This document shows, in pieces, positions 11,544-23,651 of a stretch of DNA of 64,000 bases. Location of the stretch: assembly GCF_964340395.1 (NCBI RefSeq), contig NC_135550.1, positions 3,385,001-3,449,000 on the forward strand, given 5' to 3'. A model generated the notes under the pieces. That model was not told where the DNA came from. It was given only the letters and a program-made list of their open reading frames with translations, and did not search any database. Origin of the DNA: Glandiceps talaboti. Its lineage: Eukaryota > Hemichordata > Enteropneusta > Spengelidae. Each line of letters begins with the position of its first letter. Position 1 is the stretch's first letter. Both the position numbers and the translations under genes were made by a program.

Positions 11544-13354
11544 CTAAAATAAAAGATATGACACTAAATTGCATTTTCTAAATAAATTAAAAAAAAATGT
11601 GTTGTTCAGCTTGGTAGATTAAGTTATAATGCACAGGTTTGGTTTTTTTTACGTTTTTTCAGAATAAATGTCAGAAGAGGGTTTCTCACATGGGGAAAAT
11701 GAGGACTAAAATCATATGACAGTACATGAAGCAGTAAACAAAGAATGTCTACAACACCTTGAATTCCTAAAATTTAAATGACCAGAAACAAAAGTTAGGA
11801 ATTTTTGGATAGTTTTAGAATGCCACTACTTATGCCACGAAATGCTATCTACAGCACTCAATTATGATGGTCCTCACACCTAGTCCAAAAAATGGCTGCT
11901 GAACAGCACTCCTAGTGGTCAAATTATACTATCTTTTGTCTTTCTGATAATCCTTACTCCTTGTCCAAAAAACAGCCTCCAAGCAGCACTCCTAGCAGCC
12001 AAATTATACTATATTTTGTCTTTCTGATAATCCTCACTCCTACTCCAAAAATATCGTCAATGGTATTGTAGCACAACTGTATTTGGCTGTTGCTATCGGC
12101 GTGGTCCTGTTGCTAGGCATATTTGCATACATTTTTTGGATCTGTAGTCACTTACCTACCCATCCCTGTTATCTTTGTAATATGCATTGCCATTTCACTG
12201 TTGCTAAGGGCATGGTCATGGTTGTTATGCCAAAATGTGTCAAAATGTTTTCAACAATAACTGCAGAATAATACCTCCCTAAACATGCCCACCAAATTTC
12301 AACCCATTCACCATGCAGTTTCAAGATGTTTTTGCCCAAAATTGAGACCTAATTTGCATATTGGTGATGGGATCATCACACTATGAATACAGCTTCATCT
12401 ACACATCCCCAGATGCATCCCCATTAAATTTCAGCCCAATCTGCTCAGTAGTTTTGGAAATATATATTGTTGACAAAAAAGACACATTTTTAGACCTACT
12501 TTGCATATCACTGGTGGGATCATCATGTCATCAACAATTCTTAATACAAACACCCTGACGAACATTCCTACCAAATTTCAGCCAAATCTGCTTAGTAATT
12601 TTGGAATTAAAGATTTTTTACCAAAAAGACACATTTTTACACCTAATTTGCATATCACTGATGGGATCATCATGACATGAAAAAATCTTAATCTAAACAC
12701 CTCTAAGAACGATCCAACCAAATTTCAGATCGATCTGCCCAGTAGTTTCTGAGTTTAAGTTTTTTGACCAAATATAACATTTTTTAACCCAAATTACAAG
12801 ATCATTTTGATTTGATCAATTTCCCAACTAAACACCCAAGGTAATATACCCACCAAATATCATGGCAATCGGTCCAGTGGTTTTTGACTTTAAAGTGTAT
12901 GTAAATAGGTTTCCAAAGTTTCCGACTTTTTGCCTGGAAATGACGTAGTTTTCATAGGTGATCAAAGGTTTGTGTGACATTTTGGACAAAAGTACGATAT
13001 TAATTATGAAAAATTGATTTTTTGGAAATCTGCGATTTCGACTTCCACCCACTAAATACATCTCTTCCTTATGGAAGAAAAAAAATGGACGCTGCGATCG
13101 TGTTCTGGCAGTGACGCAATTTTCCAAAGACTCCTGAAGCAAAATGCTCATCGCTGATTTCCAAAAAAAATCAATTTTTCACTATTAATATCGTACTTTT
13201 GTCAAAAATGTCATACAAATCTTTAATAGCCCATGAAAACTACGTCATTTGCAGGCAAAAAGTTGGAAACTTTGGAAACCTATTTACATACACTTTAAGT
13301 TATTTACACACACACACACACACACTATCCACTCACACACAGACAGACAGACAA

Positions 13355-13389
<35 letters not shown>

Positions 13390-16300
13390 CTTTGCCATGC
13401 CTATAGCACTACTGAACCTTATCAGTTCAGTTGTGCTAAAAACGGCCGCTGAAGAGCACTCCTAGTGGCCAAATTATATCTTTTGTCTTTCTGATAACCA
13501 CCACTCCTAGTCCAAAATCTCCCTATGAACAGCACTCCTAGTGGTCAAATTATACTATCTTTCGTCTTTCTGATAACCACCACTCCTAGTCCAAAATCTC
13601 CCTATCAACAGCACTCCTAGTGGTCAAATTATACTATCTTTTGTCTTTCTGATAACCACCACTCCTAGTCCAAAATCTCCCTATCAACAGCACTCCTAGT
13701 GGTCAAATTATACTATCTTTTGTCTTTCTGATAACCACCACTCCTAGTCCAAAATCTCCCTATGAACAGCACTCCTAGTGGTCAAATTATACTATCTTTT
13801 GTCTTTCCAATAATTGGCATGCATACATATGGATCATTGCGAGTTTTTGACTTAATCTTCATTTTAGTAAAATACTCTGTCAAATGGAGGAAACAGGCAA
13901 CACAATTGAAAGATTATTTACGTATCACATCAGAGACCCTCTTGATTAAATGGTACATCATACAAAATGTCAATATTAACAACTTCAGTATCTATGGTAA
14001 CACATCTTTTATATCTTTTTTAATAATTCAACTTTGACAATATGTCATCCTATGTCATTAAATGCATAATTAACAATATTAAAATATAACAACATATTCT
14101 ATAGATTAGTGTTTCCTATAAGCCAATATGACACATCACTGACACTGAGTTTCTAGCTATTCTCCTGTCCCTTACTATTATATGTGGTGACTCACAAGAA
14201 ATACGAGTTTGTAGCATATTTTCACTCACAACAACAAAATTTGGGCATATTGGATGACACCATATCGTCTTACCTGTATTCTTTTCAGGCAGCCTTGGTA
14301 TACGCCATACTAGTGATCTGTATGGATGTTCATACTTAGCTGTACCCACAGACACCTCAATTAACCCTGGACAAAGACTACCTGCAAAGATAATAATACA
14401 TGTACTTGTGTATTCCTGTCTAGTCAATCAAAAGTTAACTCCTGGTTTGCAATTTGTGTCTGGTATATTTGAAAGATTAAATAAACTGCCAACTGAGCAT
14501 CACAAAAGCATTATGCAAACTTCACATGTTTGAATTTATCTCCCATTTGCATATCAAACTCAAAACATTTTTAAAGTCACATTCCAGATTTTTTCTCACA
14601 TCTTTTTGATAAGGACTTCATACAGCTTATATATTATAGAAAATAATGATTTTTTTTGTCTTCAGCTTACTAGTCCAGTAATATACATAACACTCTACAA
14701 GTCTAGACCAGTAATATACATAACACTCTACAAGTCTAGACCAGTAATATACATAACACTCTACAAGTCTAGTCCAGTAATATACATAACACTCTACAAG
14801 TCTAGACCAGTAATATACATAACACTCTACAAGTCTAGACCAGTAATATACATAACACTCTACAAGTCTAGACCAGTAATATACATAACACTCTACAAGT
14901 CTAGACCAGTAATATACATAACACTCTACAAGTCTAGACCAGTAATATACATAACACTCTACAAGTCTAGACCAGTAATATACATAACACTCTACAAGTC
15001 TAGACCAGTAATATACATAACACTCTACAAGTCTAGACCAGTAATATACATAACACTCTACAAGTCTAGACCAGTAATATACATAACACTCTACAAGTCT
15101 AGACCAGTAATATACATAACACTCTACAAGTCTAGACCAGTAATATACATAACACTCTACAAGTCTAGACCAGTAATATACATAACACTCTACAAGTCTA
15201 GACCAGTAATATACATAACACTCTACAAGTCTAGACCAGTAATATACATAACACTCTACAAGTCTAGACCAGTAATATACATAACACTCTACAAGTCTAG
15301 ACCAGTAATATACATAACACTCTACAAGTCTAGACCAGTAATATACATAACACTCTACAAGTCTAGACCAGTAATATACATAACACTCTACAAGTCTAGT
15401 CCAGTAATATACATAACACTCTACAAGTCTAAGATGAGTTCATTAAATGCTGGAAATATATTCCATACCTGATTCGTTGTAAAATGTTCTGATAATACAT
15501 TTTTTTTAACAGCAAAAATGAGAGAAGTGATATAATGCAGATTCTGTATGCACAAGTATATGAGAGACCAATGGCATTGTATCAATTAGTACAGCAAAAT
15601 TCATTTCACCTACACATTTTCCAACACGCTTGTAGCTGTGTCATCTAGAAATCTGAGCAACCTTTACTGACACTGGCATGGTGATAGCGTCCTCTATAGT
15701 TGAAATATTGTCAACCTACCCTTCTTGATTTTGCCAGCTTTCTTGGTTGTTGATTTGACAGAGGCATATCCAAATTTCTTCTCAATCCTAAACATAGTAA
15801 TCCAGCTTTCAGGGATGGGAAAACAAATCATAATGTTTTCACAGGGGTTCTGTTGCATACTCTTCTTACTGCGATGACCTATGTACATACAGTATATAGT
15901 AGAAATCAGTTACAAGTATTTCATACATATATTGGACAACAACCAATCTGATTAAAATCTGATGTAGTGTACACAGTGCAATTTCTTTTTGGCTATTATG
16001 TTTACTGTTGTTAGTTCTTTTGTGAGTGCTCATTACATGTATCTGAAACAATACCATAGGGTTTCCCAAGCCACATGAGAGCACTGAGTGAATTCACTCA
16101 ATGAATGACAATGCTTAATATGATGAAACATACAGGTAGAGTACTTTACACTGTCCTACTTCAGAGAGTTCTGTCTGAAAATAGTTTGAGCACAGAGCGC
16201 AGACAATGATGTTATCATTACTGTTTGGTCATTCTCTTTCAATTTCGAAAGTTGAGTTGTATATTGTAAGACGGATTCTGATTGGCTACTCATAAGTATG

Positions 16301-19182
16301 AGATTGGGTTCAAGAAAACCTATGGTATTGTGTCAGATGTATGTAGTGAGCACTCACAAAAGAACTAACGACAGTAAATGTACCAGCCAAACAGAAATTG
16401 CACCGTGAACACTACATCGGATTTTAATCAGATTGACAACAACTACAGTAAAATGACAAAAGAAACATCACAAATGTTTGTCACATAAATAGAATAATGC
16501 TTTTAATAAATTCCTATCTATGATTATTACAATTGTCAATACAACATATATATATTACTAGCAATACGATACTTAATTGAGCAATATCTATGTATATATA
16601 CCTGTATATATGCTGTATGTATTGGTATATATTAATCATTATGTGTGTCTATATTGCTGTATATACCAGTATATTAGTGTGACAAATATACATGTGTCTA
16701 TATTGCTGTATATACCAATATATTAGTATGACAAATATACATGTATCTATATTCCTGTATATACCAGTATATCAGTATGACAAATATACATGTGTCTATA
16801 TTTAAGCAATAAACCACCCCTGGGGATGGTATACCAAGAGGTTTTGACTGGTCAAAACCAAGTGGTATACCTTCCCCAGGGAGTGGTTTATCCCTATTAT
16901 ATTATACCAGTATACTGAAAATATCAGAAACAAGATAAGAACTAACGTCTTCTCATTTCATATGTGCCCTGTGACTAATTTGCATAACAATAACGCTTCT
17001 TTCAAGAGAGCTGATCTGGGCCTCAACCACGACATGAACGTCATGCAGTGACTGGATGTATTTTCTCTGCTAGTCGTTTGTAGGGATAATTTGTACATTG
17101 ATCGGCTCATTAAAAGTGTACAGTGATGAATAAACAACCTGTTTGACTCAAGGTATAAACGAAGTAGTTTATTGAATACAGTGTGCTTCAAATTTGTGCC
17201 TGGCCGACTTTGACACTTGGTGGATTGTGGAGTGAGACTGGCTGATATTTACAATGTAGTTATATTACTCAAAGTTACGTCAGTAGATTTTCGGGTTTCA
17301 GGATTTCACTCTCGGATTGATGACTGATACTCTAGAACAGGATCCCAGACAAATTTATATTCCTTCCACTCCAGCCAAGGCTAGCTAGACAGAACTAGAA
17401 CCAATTGCATGCATGCCTTGACCTTAGTAGGCGATGAGTTGTACAAATATGCGATAGCTTGGCTGCTTTCTAAATTTCCTTCATAATTTCCCATAAAATA
17501 GTCTCATTGAGAAAATCCTCCTCTGACAATTTGTAATGTTCACTACCAGTATCACGGCAGACTACAACGTTCTAGACGAACAGTGAACACCAAAATCTGG
17601 ATGTGTGCCAACTGTGCATTATCGCTCATTTTAGACATGCTAGTTCGATGTCTAGACCAATCAGATCTCTCAATTTGCACCATCAATATACTGGTATAAT
17701 ATAATGCTGTATATACCAATATATTTGCAGTTACCCAAGCGGGCTACTAACTATTGAAAGTGTTATTTAACCCCATGAGGACAATTGGTAGTCTGTGGAA
17801 ACGGGACTACCATTAATTTTGAGCCCTATGTGTGTGTATTACTGTATATACCAGTTTATCATATGACAAATATGCATCTATATTGCTGTATAAAATAGCG
17901 CCAATGGCATTGTAGCACAACTGTACATTTTTTTTTTAAGTTTAAAAAGGGTCTGAAAGTGAACATGGGAAAGACAAAGATCATGGAGTGTGCAGCAGGC
18001 AATGAAGTCAGGGCAAAAGCAAAGATTGACCCATGTGGGATTTGTCATAGGAGAGTAATGAGAAATTCGATTCTGTGTACGAAGTGCAGGAAATGGATTC
18101 ATGGAAGGTGTGCAGGAGTAAGGAGAGTGACAAGTGTGATGGCAACAGATTATGAGTGTTGGAAATGTCTATGAGGGGAGACTTTGCTGGTGATAACCCG
18201 GAGAAGTGCAGTGAGTGAAAGGCTGCAGGAACTGGACTGAGTGAAAGAGTTCTGTTATCTGGGTGATACCTTGGATGGTGCAGGAGGCAGTGAGCTTGCA
18301 GTGACAAAAAGAGTGGGACTGGGATGGAGGAAGTTTAGAGACCTTGAATCCGCAATATGTGGTTGTAGGCTAACTCTAGCAATGAAAGGTCGGATCTACA
18401 AGGCATGTGTGAGGCCAGTTATATATGGCAGAAACATGGGTGATGAGAGCAGTGGAAGAGGGTATCTTGAGGAGAGCAGAGACAGCTATGGTTAGAAAGA
18501 TATGTGGTGTCAAATTGAGTGACAGGGTTGGCTCAGAGGTGCTAATGGAACGGCTAGGTCTATTTGAGTCAACTGTAGAGGTAGCAAGGCGTAGCTGTCT
18601 GAGATGGTGTGGTCATATGCTGAGAAAAGATGAGAGAAAAGGAGTGAAGAGGGCATGGAATCTGGAGGTGGATGGAAAAAGAGGGCGAGGCGACCAAAGC
18701 TGACATAGAAGAGTATGGTGGAAGGACAACGTAAACAGATTGGATTAAACATTAATGACTATGGGAACACAGGCAGAAATGAAGGAATGTGATTGCCACA
18801 GGGAAAGAAGGACAGTCGGTGCCCCCCCCCCCCCCCCCCCCACCAGGGTGAATAAATCGACTTTAATTAATGATGAAAAAAAAATGATGTTTACCCACAT
18901 TTTTAAAATATTCATTCACTTGTCTATGAATCCCTGATGTTATCTTTGCAATATACATGATCATTTGGCCATTGCTATGGGTGTGGTCATGGTTGCTAGG
19001 TATACTTGCATACATTTTTTGAATGTTTATTCACTTGTCTATTAATCCCTGTTGTTATCTTGCAATATATGTGATCATTTGGCTGTTGCCATGTGTGTGG
19101 TCTTGTTGCTAGGCACATTTACATACACTTTTTACCTCCCGTAAGGGTACGGGAGGTATTAAAAGGGGAAGGTGTGTCTGTG

Positions 19183-19221
<39 letters not shown>

Positions 19222-22200
19222 GTCATCATTTTCTAAAAATCGGCTGACTCAATTGTAATTAAATTTGGGATATATAATCTTTAGGGTAATAGCTAGACCT
19301 GATTAGGTTTTGAGCCAGATCTCTTAATGTTTAATTAGAGAAATTTGCATATTAATGAAATCAACTAATTACGCAATATCAATATCTTAAGACTGCATAC
19401 TTCAATTTCAATATAATTTAGTATATTCGTTCAACATAACAACATATATTTGTCCTATAAAATTCGTTGATGTATCTTACGGCGTTAATGAATAATTTGC
19501 ATAATTAATTATTTTTGGTAATTAGGCTATATCTTAAGAATACATACTTCAAATTCAACATAATTTAGTACATATGTTAACCATAAGAAAACACATATAT
19601 CCTATCAAGTTTGTTGATGCACCATACAGTGGTAATGAATAATTTGCATAATTAATGATTTTCGGTAATTAGGCTATATCTTAAGAATACATAATTCAAT
19701 TCCAATATAATTCAGTACATACATTAACCATAACAAATTGTCTATGTCCTATAAAGTTAGTTAATGTACCTTACATTGTTAATGAATAATTTGCATAATT
19801 AATAATTTTCGGTAATTAGGCTATATCTTAAGACTGCATACTTCAATTTCAATACAATTTAGTACATACGTTAACCATAACAAAGCGGATATGTCTTATA
19901 AAATCTTTTATATAGCTTAGTTTTAATGAAAAATTGTCATAATTAATGATTTTAGGTAACTAGGTCGTATCTTAAAAATGCAAGCTTCAAATTTCGTATA
20001 ATATGATACGTACATCATAATAATACGCACCTGTCCTATGAAGTTTGTTACTACAACTTTTTCCTTAAATGAGTATTTTGAATAATGAATGATATTCAGT
20101 AATTAAGCAGTATCATACACTCTTACATACATTAACCTAAGAAAGCATGCTTGTCCAAAAAACAAAGCCTGTTACCATAGTTTTTTAGTTTAATGAGTTA
20201 TTTACATAATTAGTGATTCCCTTACGGGAGGCATTCAGTTTAAATCTGGTTGAATGTTTGTTCACTTGTCTAAAAATCCCTGTTGCTATCTTTGTGATAT
20301 ACGCCACCGTTTGGCTGTTGCTATGGGCATGGTCATGGTTGCTAGGGAAATTTGCATACATTGTTTGAACGTTTGTTCACTTGCCTACCAGATGTTTTTT
20401 GACCCATATGACACAACAGTGGTAAGATCATTTTGATTTGAACAATTTCCCAACTAGACACCCAAGGTAATACATCCACCAAATATCATGGCAATCAGTC
20501 CAGCAGTGTTTGACTTTAAGTTGATCACACACGCACGCACGCACGCACGCATGCACACGCACGCATGCACACACACGCACACACACACACACACACGCAC
20601 ACACACAGTGACATACACACACACACAATTTGTAACATGGTGATCACCCTATTTTATACAGTATAGACACACAATCAACCACTATTCATATATACCCATT
20701 CTGCCAATGATACAATAATCACTATATATATACATGTATATCTGTACTGCCAATGATAAACAAAAATATACTGACCTGGAATGAGGACATCAGCTCTCAA
20801 TTCAATGTGTGCATGTTCTCCAGACACTACGACTTTAACTACCAGTGGTAAATCTTGTGTCAGGTCTGGTCTGATTTGGAACCTCATCAATTCAAATGTA
20901 CATGCATCCAGGGGATGAAACTCAATAAAACGATCACTCACAAACTTCTCCTTGTTGACACAGCTATGGAATTCCACATTTTCCATCTTGATCCACTGAT
21001 CTCCTTTGTGTGGAATGATGTCTTGACGGGAAACGATTTCAACACCTTGTCGGTGGTAATCATTCAATCCCAACACACATTCTGGCATTCCTGTGACAAA
21101 CGCAAGGCAGTGTATGTGTACTGTTGTAGAGATTCTGTCCATTTCTCCGTTCTGTCGGAGTCTGACCCGACACTTGTCAGTAATGTCAACAGTGATGGCA
21201 TCTTGTCTATAGGTAGTACCCCGATCTCTGTGCGCTGGTAACCTCATCAATGTGTCATTCACTGCTTGGATAAAGCTTCTGAACCTTTTATAGTCGGTGG
21301 TTCCTATCTTCAACAACTGAGCGTTATGATTTATATGTTCAACGGTATGTTTAGATCCAAACTTCTTCTTTTCTTTATATGAGACATACTCTATTTTAAT
21401 GGTATGTATTTTGCCTTGAGTGTCGTAAGGCTGAAGTTTGTGTTCAGAGAAGACATAACTAGATTGGAGTGGCAGTTCACGGAAAGGTTCCATTGGATTT
21501 GTTTCATTGTATAACTGTAAAACATTGTCGTCTATCAATCTAAGATGAACTGGTTTCCAATATCGGGAACCAGTGATCTTCTTCCTGTCTGGTACTCGTA
21601 ACTGAAGAGGCCAACCCTTGAGAGGATCATATTGTTCTGGTGGGTATTCATCTTCAAATAGTTCACCTACACCAGGTGGAATGTCTTCAAATACTATCTC
21701 AGGATATGCAATATCTGGGTGTTGTATTTGTGGAGCTGATTCAGGTTTGCTTGGCTGTGTAACAGCTGGAGGTGGTCTGGGTACAGGCGGTGGTGGTGGT
21801 GGTGGAGCAGCAGCACTCCTTGGACTACCTAGATCCAGTAAATCATTCACAAATGGAGTTGCTTGTTGTTGGCTTGTATCCGGTACTTGGTGAACTCGAA
21901 ATGGGTTTCCAGGACTCTGTGGTGGAGGTGATGATACAGAGTCATATGACTGCTGTGTTGCAAGGCCGGCACTTCCACTGAAAGGGTTAAACAATGGTGA
22001 AATAGGCTCAGCTTGAAATCCACCATGGGCACCATCAACTTGTGTCATTTCACTTTTAAAAGGGTTATAAGGTGAAGTTTGTCTTGTACTTGCTGTCACT
22101 TGTTGATGAGTATATTGATCGTTTGTAAACTGCTGATTGGCATGTAACTCCCGTGTGAATGGGTTACCAGCTACGCCAATATCATGGTATGTTACTCTCC

Positions 22201-23428
22201 CAGTTGACTGTTCAAATGATGTCCCAAAGAAATGTCCCTTTTGATCTTCTTGTGGCTGACTTGCTACCATCTTGGCAGTACGAGAGCCATCTTCGTCAAA
22301 TGATACCCAATGTTTTGGAGTCCCAGACATCGGCTGTGAGGTTGGCACATTGCTAATACCAGAAGCAGTATTTTGCTTACTGGGAATATTGGTTTGAGTT
22401 GTTTGATATGAGTGACTTTCTATAGAAACACTTTCAAAGTGTTCAGTTGGAGTGTTCTGATTGTGAGTTGCTGTAGATGTTTCCATGTCACTTGAACTGA
22501 CTATTGCTGGTCCAGTATGAACGTGAGTTGTATCAAAAGTACTGAGTGGTTGTGTCATGGGTGAAATGGATGTTGACTGCCAGTCAAAATTGTTTGTTTT
22601 AAATTCATCAGCAAGTGAAGTGGTTGATGTAAGTACAGTTTGAGACACATCTATTTGTTCTGTCTTTGTCTGTGATGTGTTTTCATCTATAGTACTGAAC
22701 TGACTGACTTTCTCCTCTTGTAGCAACCCTCTGTCCTGTAATGTTAACGTTGTTGCTATTGGCAATGAATCAACAGGACCACCTTTGTACGTTTCAGTTG
22801 TATCAGCATCAAATTTGGCCCAACTTGTTCCAACTGCAGTGTTTGTATCACTTCCACCTAATACTGTTCTGCTACTGTCAACTGCTGTTTGACTACTTTC
22901 AACTACTGTGGTGCTGGTTTCACCTACTGCAGTGTTGACAGCGGATTCTCCAAACGATCCTCTCTGTGACGATGTTGCCGAGTCTAATCTTTCATAGTTA
23001 CTGGCAATACTATCTTGAGACTCTGCAACACTGGTTGTTGTTATCACATCAGGTGAAGTTTGTTCATCACTCTTCCATCCTATGGGGTCTGAGATTACTT
23101 GACCAACTCTTGTAGATTCATTCTGGTCACTATGTGCTGGGGAAACTGTGGACAAAACATACAAAAGTATATGTGTCAACAATATTCCATTAAATGCTAA
23201 TGTAGTAATACATACATGCACACACATACATGTACGTACATACATACTTATGTAACTATGTACATACATACGTACATAATACACACACACATACATGTAC
23301 GTACGTACGTACGTATGTATGTACATACGTACATACATACATACACACACGTACGTACGTACGTACGTACGTACGTACGTACGTACATACATACATACAT
23401 ACATACATACATACATACATACATACAT

Positions 23429-23463
<35 letters not shown>

Positions 23464-23594
23464 TACATACATACATACATACATACATACATACATACAT
23501 ACACATGGACACAGTATACAGATGGATTCAGTGATGTACACAAATATTATACAAGAAAAATATACAAACTACACTTTAACAATGAAATAACTTA

Positions 23595-23651
<57 letters not shown>

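Larger units (their letters stand above)
12069..13438 (+). mobile_element. Dispersed microsatellite-bearing repeat (HINE/pearl-like), interrupted copy
   Basis: The copy opens with TAGCACAACTG (12069-12079) and closes with the reverse complement CAGTTGTGCTA (13428-13438). In order it has a GGCTGTTGCTAT...GTGGTC...TTGCTAGG block, two to four diverged units of the type ACCAAATTTCAGCCAATCTG...TTTGCATATCACTGATGGG, the phrase CATGGCAATCGGTCCAGTGG, and a (CA)n/(CAGA)n tail. Related copies with the head GCCAATGGCGTTGTAGCAC start near 17889, 24062, 25929 and 55670, and tails lie near 20440 and 51890. No coding capacity. The structure (short ends, internal repeats, microsatellite) is that of non-autonomous Helentron-type elements, which I infer rather than show. 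Confidence 0.6.
18885..20640 (+). mobile_element. Dispersed GCTGTTGCTAT repeat (HINE-like family), interrupted by a second element
   Basis: 18885-19132 and 20251-20640 are two parts of one copy: TTTTTGAATGTTTATTCACTTG, TTGGCTGTTGCTATGG, CATGGTTGCTAGG, then the CATGGCAATCAGTCCAG phrase and a CA-rich tail. The join is restored exactly if 19133-20250 is removed (CATACACTTTT to TGAATGTTTGTTCACTTG). Confidence 0.65.

Noticed and set aside
12828-13465. Frames of 107 and 88 codons on both strands with similar peptides
   Set aside because: They read the two arms of the foldback MITE and a microsatellite.
14606-15472. 288-codon plus-strand frame with an 11-residue repeat
   Set aside because: It is the 33-bp minisatellite read in frame; it lies in a stonin intron on the opposite strand and has no promoter or splice context.
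20855-21241. 128-codon plus-strand frame opposite stonin exon 2
   Set aside because: Shadow of conserved stonin and mu-domain codons.
23146-23512. Upstream extension of the big stonin frame (Tyr/Val/Cys-rich, 122 residues)
   Set aside because: It is translated CATA/CGTA microsatellite. The acceptor at 23146 and the phase match with exon 1 show it is intron.
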